Shown here: positions 1 through 8,024 of the stretch, piece after piece | Numbering within the stretch: position 1 is the stretch's first letter | Layout: each line of letters begins with the position of its first letter | Origin: Smittium culicis | Lineage: Eukaryota > Kickxellomycota > Harpellomycetes > Harpellales > Legeriomycetaceae | DNA: 12,817 bases | Direction of reading: 5' to 3' | NCBI GenBank assembly: GCA_001970855.1 | Contig: LSSN01003345.1 | Location: 1 to 12,817, forward strand | Program-made: the position numbers and the translations under genes | Notes under the pieces: generated by a model | The model's input: the letters and a program-made list of their open reading frames with translations, nothing else | Told to the model about the DNA's origin: nothing | Databases searched by the model: none

Positions 1-166
1 TTTTTTGTGTAGGTAAATTATTATAAACTATAATTAAATTTTAAAATCTGCTCTAAAAGATTTCATTGCTAATTTGGCTAAAAATAAAAACATATTGAAA
101 ACGACAAAGATTTTTTAGCAATAAAAATAATGGATTATTAATATTTAAAAAAAATGGCATATTTAA
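1..166. other. GUF1 3' flank, no gene seen
   Basis: A/T-rich DNA downstream of the GUF1 stop on the minus strand, presumably 3' UTR then intergenic. I saw no AATAAA or ATTAAA polyadenylation hexamer on the minus strand here. A variant signal or one beyond the window must be used if the gene is active. Confidence 0.5.
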
Positions 167-641
167 CTAGTTTTTAGTCAGAAGTGTTATGAATGCTTCA
201 TGTGGGAGCTCGACTCTTCCTATAGATTTCATTCTTTTCTTTCCTTCTTTCTGTTTGTTTAAGAGCTTCATTTTACGGGTAATATCACCACCATACTTCG
301 ATCATAAAAAATTAGTTATAAACAAGAGGTTAGTTTGTTAAAAATATTGCGGAATGTATTTTTAGCAAATAAAAAAAAGATAGATTAACATTAGAAAATT
401 TTATTAAATTGAGTGCAATAAGCTTTTTTTTATCTGAGATTCGAAAGTATAAAAATAGTAAATATTCTTACGCATTTGGCTGTGACATTTTTTCTCAGAG
501 CTTTGGTTCTAAATAAAGTAACAATAATAATGCATCTTGGTTTCATAAAAAATTTTGATAATAAAGATGTATTAAACATACGTTTCGCGTGCAACAACTT
601 TTACGTTTACGGTGGTTTGGATGGTTATTTCAAATAACTGT
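167..641 (-). CDS. GUF1: Translation factor EF4/LepA (GUF1), C-terminal exons, partial
   Basis: Three minus-strand exons join in frame: 641-582, 508-472 and 295-167, ending in TAG at 169-167. Exon 1 reads QLFEITIQ then [10 protein letters not shown]. Exon 2 reads [12 protein letters not shown]. Exon 3 begins [12 protein letters not shown], continues [10 protein letters not shown] and ends [15 protein letters not shown]. These match the highly conserved C-terminal domain of EF4/LepA, a ribosome-binding GTPase that acts on elongating ribosomes. The eukaryotic form (GUF1) works in mitochondria. The first exon starts mid-codon (A then CAG) after a TAG acceptor, so the preceding exon should end in two bases completing Arg (family ...PRQLFE). 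Phases agree: AC|A across the first intron, TGC|TAT across the second. The G domain, domain II and most of the protein are absent, and I could not find upstream exons elsewhere in the window. The visible frame is intact, arguing against a processed pseudogene. A plastid LepA is the alternative if the host is an alga. Confidence 0.93.
296..471 (-). other. GUF1 last intron, 176 nt
   Basis: The donor GTAAGA follows TGC. The acceptor is TCGAAG before TAT GGT GGT. A CTAAC sequence on the minus strand shortly upstream of the acceptor could serve as branch point. Splicing restores the invariant EF4 segment AKC-YGGD in phase 0. Reading through meets a TGA two codons before YGGD, so the intron must be removed. 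Confidence 0.88.
509..581 (-). other. GUF1 intron, 73 nt
   Basis: On the minus strand this stretch starts GTATGT after ...CGC GAA AC and ends TTTAG before A ACC AAA. It interrupts a Thr codon (phase 2). Removing it joins VVARET to TKALRKNV, as in the EF4 family. It holds in-frame stops if read through. Confidence 0.9.
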
Positions 642-738
642 CTATTAAATTTTAAAGTTTTTTTTTTTTGAAAAAATAAAGCGTGTTAGAAATTATTGAC
701 CAATTAACAGATTTCATTAACCCTTTACTTCCAACGCT

Positions 739-771
739 CATAAAAGAATCGAATTTATTGATTCGTTTATG
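739..771. repeat. Subterminal inverted repeat of the MITE (left)
   Basis: Arms 739-750 and 760-771 (12 bp each, 11 pairing) flank a 9-nt loop. Together with the right-hand hairpin it gives the element a two-arm fold. Confidence 0.7.
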
Positions 772-826
772 ATTTATAATTAAAACTGTTATTTGTTGAT
801 ATTCTTTAAAATACCAATAATTCTTA

Positions 827-881
827 TGGCCTCGAAATTAAAGTGTTTTAATATAACTCAATTGGCTTTATTTCGAGGCCA
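827..881. repeat. Subterminal inverted repeat of the MITE (right)
   Basis: Arms 827-843 and 866-881 are reverse complements of each other apart from one extra A in the left arm, around a 22-nt loop. This is the strongest hairpin in the element and contains the GGCCTCGAAAT core. Confidence 0.8.
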
Positions 882-1016
882 AAAATGGTCTACCGCCCTT
901 ATAAAGGGTTAATCTAACTCGCTTGAAAACTAAAAAGAAATAAAACGAGTATTTTAACTTTTAACCCTTTCCCGGGCTGTAGATCAAAAATGGCCTTTTT
1001 AAAAAATGAGCGTTCC

Positions 1017-1030
1017 TGTTCAGCAGAACA
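1017..1030. repeat. Small hairpin in the left subterminal region
   Basis: TGTTC (1017-1021) and GAACA (1026-1030) form a 5-bp stem with an AGCA loop, just inside the left end of the 1.8-kb unit. It could be a transposase-binding or structural feature, but it is short enough to be chance. Confidence 0.3.
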
Positions 1031-1312
1031 AAAACAGTCTACCAAGATTAATTATAAATACTACTGCATAAATTTTATTCGTCAGATACTTTTGTTTTTT
1101 TTTTTCAAATTATAAACTGTTACAAATAACATTCTAAACTATTCAATTAAATAAGATAATTTAAAGCAATATAAAATAGCTGAAATTTGTTTGGGCTTTG
1201 CAATTCATAGCTCTGCAAATGATTATGAAGTATAAAACGTTATACCAGAAAAATTTCTGGGTAAAACTGGGCAAAAAAAAAAAAACAAAGTAAATGTACA
1301 ATTGAAAAAATT

Positions 1313-1580
1313 ACAATTTGTAGTAGCAAATATAAAAATATGTTTGCTGTATTATATCCACTGCTATACACTATTCTATTCGCTTGCCCTTTTTTAGGTC
1401 CTTTCCTGCCCAAATGCAGACTGTTTTTTGACGTTTCCATTGGTCAAATTTATAACTAAAATACAATGCTTAGTAGCAATCACAGAAGTAAGTTTAATAA
1501 TGCTCTATACAACTATAAATACTATGCTCATTTTTTGAACCTTTCCCGTTCAAAAGTTGAACGTTTTCCGCTGTTTCCAT
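1313..1580. repeat. Diverged tandem duplication, units about 140-150 bp
   Basis: The segment ending at 1440 recurs ending at 1580. The last 41 bases of each unit (1400-1440 and 1540-1580) align without gaps at 29 of 41 positions, and ACAAT..TAGTAGCAA is repeated at 1313 and 1463. On the minus strand each unit starts an open frame with ATGGAAAC: 66 codons from 1440, 28 codons from 1580. Residue patterns are similar (MET..N...L..GKG/RKG), but the differences are not concentrated at third positions, so there is no clear sign of protein-level selection. The duplication lies wholly inside the 1.8-kb TTAA unit. Confidence 0.6.
1533..1555. repeat. Perfect 8-bp hairpin with CTTTCCC loop
   Basis: TTTTGAAC (1533-1540) pairs perfectly with GTTCAAAA (1548-1555). 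Bases 1540-1555 equal the reverse complement of 2756-2771, the right end of the 1.8-kb unit, over 16 bases. It looks like an internal or nested transposon terminus. Confidence 0.65.
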
Positions 1581-2786
1581 TTTATAAAATCTTTATTATT
1601 TTAATATAATTTTATTTTACTTGATTAAACTTGAACTTTTTGGTGTTTTAATTTTTTCATATTCCATGTTTTATTTAAAAATATTTATCTATAATAAGCT
1701 ATCAGCTTATATATTATTAAATATCATAATCTTTATCTTATACCTTTTCTTTAATACCTAGATAATCGTATTCATACATTATCTTTATTTTCTAATTAAA
1801 TACATAAAAAAATAATAATAATAAATTTGCAGCTAAAAAATTTATTATTTTTTTAAACAATAATTAAAATACAATAAATCACTTTTTTTAAATTCTTTAT
1901 TTTTCTTGAGATCATTTCAATAATTGTGAACAATTATGGGTCAATAATGACTCAAATATTAATAAAAATGGATAGCTCTGTAAGATTTGTATTAGTTAAG
2001 TAATGCATAAAAATCATAAATTAAAAAAAATTACTCGTCTTAACGCCTTTTGATGAAATTTTAACCTTTACATATTTTAATTAATTTTAGAGAGAAATGT
2101 ATCTCCATAGACTTTTATACCGTAAATAACTGATTAAAATAAATATTGCTTTCTAGAATTTAACAGAATAAAAAAATGATTTTTGTAGCAATAAAATCGC
2201 TAAAATATTAATCGAGTTGATTAAATGCCCCTTGTGAAGTGTAAACATGACTACATTACACTTTTATATTATTATAAATAGTTATTATGTTGTTCGTAAT
2301 AAACTTTATTTATTTTATGCACAATGGAAACTCTTGTATCTCTTGGTGATATATATTTATTCGAGATCAGGTTCTACGAATATTGGAATACCTTCTCAAT
2401 AGTATATAGTATTGATAATGATCTATAATATACCAAATTACTTATTCATTAAAATTATTTTATTTATAGCTCTTGGAAGAGTTGATAACATAGTCATAAT
2501 CACATTTAAGTTTGGCTTGAACTTCAATAATAATGAATATGTGCTTTATTTATTGAAATTATTTTTTCCACTGTATTTTTTGTTAGCTTTGGGTATGGAT
2601 AAGTCTGGTCAAGATACTGGTAAACTTTTTTCTTCATATTTCATCATTTTTCACATTATTTGTCGATAATTACATAAAGCTTAAATAATAAAGCCAATAC
2701 TATTATGTTTTTTTTTACTGAATGCGAGGACTATATTTTTTCTTCATGCAAAATTTTTTGAACGGGAAAGGGTTAAACTGTAACTC

Positions 2787-2906
2787 TTTATGCCTAAAAG
2801 TGCTCTATTTTTTTTTAATCGCGGAATTTTATTGGTACTATAGCAATTAAAGAAAATATGCGGTAAAGTAAATTAAAAAAGTAGTAAAGTTGGTGCAAGG
2901 CATAAA
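2787..2906. repeat. 9-bp inverted repeat bounding about 120 bp
   Basis: TTTATGCCT (2787-2795) and AGGCATAAA (2898-2906) are exact reverse complements. The enclosed DNA is A/T-rich without a frame of note. It could be another miniature element, but no convincing target duplication flanks it. Confidence 0.35.
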
Positions 2907-2930
2907 AAAACTAATATTCTAATACTAACA

Positions 2931-3455
2931 AATTCCTCTGCCGGTCTACCGGCTGCGTACCTAAAGGAAAATGGGATCAGTCTACCAACAGAAAGATCCA
3001 CTCAGGCATTGCTATAAGTAGACTGGATGACCGAAGTTCAAGCAGTCATGGAATTATGCTATTTCCAACAAAATTGAATCTGGATCATTGAGTTCCTAGT
3101 CAGAGCCTACAGTTATCAGGATTAATAAGAGCTAGGCCACTACTTATAGTTGGGATAGATCGACCTGGTTCTCCTAAAATAAGATATTAAACGACTGAGA
3201 TCCGTATTACTGTAGAACGCTGGACTTGTGCACAGATAATGTCTGAGACTGTGCTAAACGAATCATTTCCTCTTGTTTCTAGATAGTCCTCCTCTGGAAT
3301 CGCTGTCATCGTAATAGATGACCGTTTCCAACACTATCCCCTACCAATGATAGTGCAACGCTATGTGAAATTTTAGTATAGTGTACTTCGAAAATTACAC
3401 TAGTTAAGCCCCATAACAACGTTAAGGTATTTCATTCATAGGAAAGCTATGGGAA
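2931..3455. other. G+C-richer island, decayed coding or structured RNA
   Basis: About 520 bases stand out from their surroundings by balanced base composition. Several perfect short stems occur: 2940-2945/2948-2953 (GCCGGT), 2978-2985/3018-3025 (CAGTCTAC), 3305-3310/3317-3322 (GTCATC), 3332-3338/3349-3355 (CACTATC) and 3379-3384/3397-3402 (TAGTGT). On the plus strand one frame is open through 3014 and includes GLPAAYLKENG. Another, from 2942, meets stops only at 3089, 3188, 3284 and 3374 and includes RARPLLIVGIDRPGSPKIRY. The minus strand also has open pieces, one containing MTAIPEEDYLETRGND, another ending near 2870. No frame is intact and no family is recognised. A decayed transposon or gene remnant and a structured non-coding RNA are both possible, and the coding strand is undecided. 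Confidence 0.45.
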
Positions 3456-4126
3456 TTTATAAATTATAAATATAATTGGTGGAATTGATAAGTTATTATG
3501 ATTTTTCTGCTTTTTTGTCTAATTATGTTATTTTAATTGTTTACCATTTTCGAGGCCTGCACGATTATAATCAGATTATCAAAATAAAAGTTATATGCTA
3601 TTCGATACATTGAAATAAGTATCCAATAAAATATTGTATTTTAATAAAAATTTGTCATTTTTTTATTTGGTTGGATGATTTTGGTAATTAAAAAAAGCCA
3701 ACAGCCTCTGAAAGGGATAAAAGAATTAAATTATTTTGCTAATTTTTAATTTATTTTCTAGTCGAAATTATACACAGAAACACTTCAAGTTCTAAAAAAA
3801 ATTCCTTCATAAAGAAATTCCCATATATATTTTTTTATTCCTAAATAATCAGAAAAAAAAAATAACTTACTTTTCTTTAATCTTTGCTGATAAATTCAAA
3901 ATTTCAAAATTTCCTTATTGTTTGGGGGGGAGGGTTATAGTCAAATTTTAAATAAGTTTATTTGTATATTTTAAGAAACTTCAAATACTTCTTTATAGTG
4001 ATAAAGAAATAATTATATAATAAAATTGGGTGTAAAATATTAAAAACCATTAGTCATGTAAATATAATCTAACTTTTGCTGAAGTTATGATATTTTTACT
4101 TAAATTTATCTTAATAAGATGAAAAA
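3456..4126. other. A/T-rich non-coding DNA
   Basis: No gene beyond the doubtful exon at 3762-3812. A G-run (G7-A-G3, 3924-3934) is the only strong departure from A/T composition. The minus strand has a donor-like GTAAGT near 3867 after a short open stretch, which is too little to call. Confidence 0.5.
3762..3812 (+). CDS. Possible short last exon or exon remnant
   Basis: An excellent acceptor (TTTATTTTCTAG, ending at 3761) precedes 16 codons and TAA. The peptide reads SKLYTETLQVLKKIPS. It recalls the LYTK.L.VL..IP segment near the N-terminus of complex I subunit NDUFA5 (B13). In that family, however, the protein continues well past this point, whereas here it stops at once. No partner exon was found. 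It could be a decayed exon or chance. Confidence 0.15.
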   Translation, partial: SKLYTETLQVLKKIPS

Positions 4127-4146
4127 TCATTAATTCCAATTAATGA
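4127..4146. repeat. Inverted repeat, 9-bp arms
   Basis: TCATTAATT (4127-4135) and AATTAATGA (4138-4146) are perfect reverse complements with a 2-nt gap. Such A/T palindromes are frequent at this composition. Confidence 0.6.
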
Positions 4147-4264
4147 CTTAATTCATAAAATTAGTAATATAAATTTTTATGATAGATTGCATTTTTAAAT
4201 ATTTTTTATGTTTCACATTGTAGATAATAGAATTAAAAGTGTATTTTTTAGGTTGAAAGGATGA

Positions 4265-4306
4265 GATATTTAAATTGATTATGGACCAAATATCTGTTTA
4301 AATATC
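4265..4306. repeat. Inverted repeat, 10-bp arms
   Basis: GATATTTAAA (4265-4274) and TTTAAATATC (4297-4306) are perfect reverse complements around a 22-nt loop. No function is apparent. Confidence 0.55.
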
Positions 4307-6095
4307 ATTTAAGGTTTATAAAAATAAATAAAACATGTATTATTGCGATTTTTTTAGTATCTTAATTTAAGTTTAATTTTTTTAAATAATTACAATAACA
4401 AAATATCTCAAGTTGATCAGCACTTGATTGAAAAATAAGAAAAGTCATTATTACATTCAATTTTTAAGACTGTATTATTATAAATCAATTCCAATCAAAA
4501 CACATTCATACACCCTGGCAATTTTTTTTTTAATAAATTAAAGGATCTTGATTAAAGCAAAACAAATAAAAATCGAAAACTTTAAAAAATTTTTTTCATA
4601 TTTAAATGGATGTATTGATTTGAAGAAGATATATAGAGAAAATATAAAAATATTTTATTTCCGCTTAAAAAAAATTCTAAAGCGCAGATACAAATTGATA
4701 AAAATATTCCCAATTCAAAATGCGAATCTTCAGACATCGTATCAATTTATACATAATTTCATTTTTATAGTATGAGAATAATATTTTATCATTAATAATT
4801 AATTTTTTATCTAATTCAGGTTAGAATTAAAGTGATGATGCGAGAAAAATATGACCGAATATAATTCTATTATATAATGCTTACTAAATTAAATTATTGG
4901 AACAGTATAGTAAAAAATAATAAATGTGAAACTCATAAGCTTATTTAAATAAGGGAAAGCAGAAATTTAATATGCTTATAAATTCATAAAATATTTTTTA
5001 CGATTTCAGTGAAATTATTTAATATAGATTATGAAAAAATGAACTTTTATTATCTAAAAGCTATCGCTAAATCCCGTAGAGCTTAGAATTAGCAATGATG
5101 TATCAAAGACTTTACAATCTAGTCGTACTTTTTAAGAGTAAGAAAATATTTTACAGCTATCAGGAAGATAATGAGAATTTTATTGAAATTTTTATAGATC
5201 ACGTTAATTTGAATCAAGAAAAAGGTTTAATTTTATTTGCTTAATAGAAACTATAATATGCAATACATAAATTGAAATCAAAAATATTTTGTGTTTAGGA
5301 AAAATTTTAAACCAAAGAGTAAAAATTATTAGATTGATTACAATATAATAATCATATGTATCAAGAGCCAAATATATAACAAGAATATATACACAAAACC
5401 AAAAATTTAATTAAATGATTTTTTTTTTAAATTTAAACGGTCTATGGTACGTATATATTTCAGTTTATGAAATTATAGTTACTAGTTTAATTTTTTATAT
5501 AAATATTTTACCAATTCACTCATCAAAATAGCTTCTATATCGAATGTCAAGCATTGAATTGGAATAAATTTATTTATTTCGTCTTTATACATTCATTTGG
5601 TCATATATATGCATTTTTAAATCTTAATTAATCAATAAAAAAGTAACTAATCATTTTAATTACATACTCATCGCTTTTATTTTTAATTTATTTAATAGGC
5701 AAATTCATTTTTAAAGGTAAAGCCATATGCTAAATAAATATCAGATAATATGCTTTACAAAATTTTAAGGATTAACGGAAATTTTAGGGTGATATTAAAA
5801 TTTTTTTTAATTTTCATTTTTCTTTCATTTTATCTTCCGCCATTTTATTCCGTTTTTTCACCAATTTTTTACCATATTATTAATTTATTAATTCCAATAA
5901 ACTTTTCTGAAGATTTGTATCATTGATTGCTTTGTTTGTCGAAAAATCAGTAATTTTTTAACATTAAATTCTATAAATATCATGTAAAAAAGTAGATGAA
6001 TGATCAAAAAGAATATTATATTAAAAATGGTGAATTATTTTTAATTGATGTAGAATATCTGAATTGTAAATTCTGAAAATGAAATTACCTTATTT
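4307..6095. other. A/T-rich non-coding DNA with chance-length frames
   Basis: Nothing recognisable. Plus-strand frames exist at 4548-4775 (75 codons, TTG first, Lys/Ile/Phe-rich) and 5095-5244 (49 codons, ATG, includes YQEDNENFIEIF). A minus-strand frame ending at 5880 contains KAINDTNLQKSLLELIN. All are within the length expected by chance here, and none shows a family motif. Confidence 0.45.
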
Positions 6096-6128
6096 CACAA
6101 TAATTATGCTTTTTCACTAATTATTGTG
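6096..6128. repeat. Inverted repeat, 11-bp arms
   Basis: CACAATAATTA (6096-6106) and TAATTATTGTG (6118-6128) are perfect reverse complements with an 11-nt loop. In RNA this would be a stable A/U hairpin. No neighbouring gene explains it. Confidence 0.65.
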
Positions 6129-6282
6129 TTTTATAATTGAAATTTTATAATTTTCTCAAAAAATACATATTAAAATTGAGAATAATAAATAAGATGTTGC
6201 TTGCTGATTTTTATATTGTCTAGATTTTTTCTTGAGAGGGATTGTTTTTTAATTTAGATGTGATAACATAAAATATTGCTAA

Positions 6283-6440
6283 ATTGGTTATAGCTATTGT
6301 ATTAATAAATCAATCCTTCCGTTATTTAGATTAAATCGAATATTTTTAGATTGGTTGATACAAAAATTCTTCATTTACAAATGATGCAAACTTCATTGTG
6401 GCATTTGATATTGGATCTATATTTAATAGTTATAACCAAT
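6283..6440. repeat. 16-bp inverted repeat bounding 158 bp
   Basis: ATTGGTTATAGCTATT (6283-6298) pairs with AATAGTTATAACCAAT (6425-6440) at 15 of 16 positions. Between and beside the arms lie further TTGGTT/AACCAA motifs (6351-6356; 6433-6438). This could be a miniature inverted-repeat element, but I see no clear target duplication. Confidence 0.45.
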
Positions 6441-8002
6441 CAAATCATTCTAAAAATTATATAAACTTTATTCAATACTTATCTTTTTTTCATCTTGAAA
6501 TAATTAAAATTCACCTATTTGTAATAAGATTGTTTTTATAGGATAAACCTAATAAGTATGAAAAGTAATATTGATTAAACATATCTTTTTGCCACTATAA
6601 TCCCACTGCAATATGAACATTATATTATGCCAAATAATCACATTTATTAACCAAAATAGCTCAAAAAGCAATTTTTTTGTCAGATATGTACAAAATTTTT
6701 ATAATTAATCTCAATTTTTCTGTGTTTTTTTAATATAATAATTTCTATATGTTATAAAAGTCAAAAAATTTTACTTAATTTTAACGTGAATTTTAAAGAT
6801 ATTACCTAAATAAAAATAGTTAATTTTATTAATTTTTAAGCTGCATCAATAATATTACGCATTATGATCAGCGAATATTAATGAAGTTTTTATTGTGCAT
6901 ATCTTGATAAATATTAAAATTTACAAAATCAGTTTTAATTCACAAAAAAAGATAAATATGATTTTAGTATTTTTATATTTATTTATTTTAGAAATTTTTT
7001 TTATAACCATTTTAAGTTATCATGAATAATTATTTAAAAAAAAATGGAAAAATATCTGAATTTTGAAGCTAAAGTTTGAAGCATTATCGTGAATATAAAT
7101 TTATTGTCATTTTTAATTATTTCGCTATAGAGCTAATTTTAGAAAAATAAAACAGAAATAAAATGGAATTTTATAGTTAAAAAAATCAATAGATTCTGAA
7201 AAATAGATATCAATTACTACCCAAAAAATCCCTCGTAAAAAATATCAAGTAAATGAATTTATTGAAAATTTTATAAAAATATGTCGAAACAGGGGTTTAA
7301 ATCAAAATCAACAATTTATATGATAAGTAGTGAGAAATATAAATTAAATAAAGATTTAATGATTTAAAAAGTTTAAATCGTTTCTGTAAAATAAAAGCTA
7401 AAGGTGTTTTATAGTTTAAAATCAAAATTAATAATTAGAGCATGTAAATTTCGCATATTTTATATAGCTTTTAGACAATTTTCTAATAAAAAAAATAATA
7501 CCTAAGATATATTTTATTATGAAGAGATAATATTTTTGTTTTAACCACCACCCATAGTCAAAAAAATAGGGATCTAGATAGTATGGAATAAGAATTAGTT
7601 ATAAGTTAGAATGAGTAGCTTTTTATTCGCTATAATCTAATTGGGTATAAATATCTTAATATAGTAGTTATAAGAGCTAAAAGTATAATTACACTTTTAT
7701 ATTTTTATTAAAATTCAAAAAACATAATAATAACTACAAAATTTATCGATACCGAATTTAATTTTATATAAAAGCTACTAAATAGATAATTGAAACGGAT
7801 GGGAAAATTCTGAATATTGCTGGTAAAACATATTTAATAAAATTATAGATTAATCAAATTCTGTTTTTCTATCGATACCTTTAATACTAAATAATTAATC
7901 AAATTAAGTGTTTTTATGAATACTAATAATAATTAAATTGAGATTCTTATCTACATAAATTATTAATCTAATTATGTATATGTCACGCAATTTATTATAG
8001 AT
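6441..8002. other. A/T-rich non-coding DNA
   Basis: No gene recognised. A 38-codon plus frame at 7207-7323 includes KICRNRGLNQNQ, unusual for its CGA/AGG/GGT codons but unsupported otherwise. No RNA gene, array or long repeat was seen. Confidence 0.5.
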
Positions 8003-8024
8003 ATTTTAGAATATATTCTAAAAT
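8003..8024. repeat. Perfect 22-bp palindrome
   Basis: The 22 bases centred on ATAT (core TTTTAGAATATATTCTAAAA) equal their own reverse complement with no spacer. This is longer than expected by chance for one site, though A/T bias raises the odds. It could be a dyad protein site or a cruciform-prone sequence. Confidence 0.7.

Larger units (their letters stand above)
717..912. mobile_element. piggyBac-type MITE, 188 bp, with TTAA duplications
   Basis: TTAA at 717-720 and 909-912 flank a 188-bp body (721-908) beginning CCCTTTAC and ending TATAAAGGG. A TTAA target duplication with CCC...GGG ends is the hallmark of the piggyBac superfamily. There is no room for a transposase, so it is non-autonomous. 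Terminal identity is short (CCCTTTA, 7 bp), but two internal hairpins give it a folded structure: CATAAAAGAATC (739-750) pairs with 760-771 at 11 of 12 positions, and TGGCCTCGAAATTAAAG (827-843) pairs with 866-881 with a single-base bulge. It probably lies in a GUF1 intron, since GUF1 upstream exons must be at higher coordinates. The call rests on terminal and target-site structure only. Confidence 0.72.
961..2776. mobile_element. TTAA-flanked transposon-like unit, 1.8 kb
   Basis: TTAA at 961-964 is followed by CCCTTTCCCGGGCTGTAG, and CGGGAAAGGG is followed by TTAA at 2773-2776. This gives a 1808-bp body (965-2772) with 10-bp perfect inverted ends of piggyBac type. The left end resembles the inverted right end of the neighbouring MITE (shared GGGC, GTAGA, CA and GGCC blocks at matching spacing), so the two are probably related. 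No transposase, which in this superfamily is usually several hundred residues long, can be read. Only short frames occur inside (1240-1440 minus; 2412-2669 plus). It may be a large non-autonomous or decayed element, or a composite of nested insertions, because an extra copy of the right end lies at 1540-1555. Confidence 0.55.

Noticed and set aside
2412..2669. 85-codon plus-strand open frame inside the 1.8-kb unit
   Set aside because: At the upper limit of chance length, hydrophobic Ile/Leu/Phe-rich, with no transposase DDE-type or zinc-finger motif. Kept only as part of the exon-like block observation.
3181..3247. hAT-dimerisation-like string (YLCTSPAF...) on the minus strand of the G+C-rich island
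   Set aside because: It lacks the SER.FS core that defines that domain, and stops lie on both sides.
3548..3557. TTTCGAGGCC identical to part of the MITE hairpin arm (871-880)
   Set aside because: The match does not extend beyond 10 bases and no TTAA or CCCTTT end is nearby, so it is not called as a second copy.
3711..3720. AAAGGGATAA as a possible third TTAA transposon end
   Set aside because: The target would have to be ATAA rather than TTAA, and no partner end was found at a sensible distance.
4548..4775. 75-codon plus-strand open frame
   Set aside because: It begins with TTG rather than ATG, and its Lys/Ile/Phe composition is what A/T-rich DNA gives. With roughly one stop per ten codons, frames of up to about 80 codons are expected somewhere in six frames of this window.
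5095..5244. ATG frame of 49 codons with YQEDNENFIEIF, loosely Gag-like
   Set aside because: Length is within chance. The loose resemblance to another short frame at 7207-7323 (KYQVNEFIENFIKI) can arise from A/T-biased codons, and no zinc knuckle, protease or reverse transcriptase follows.
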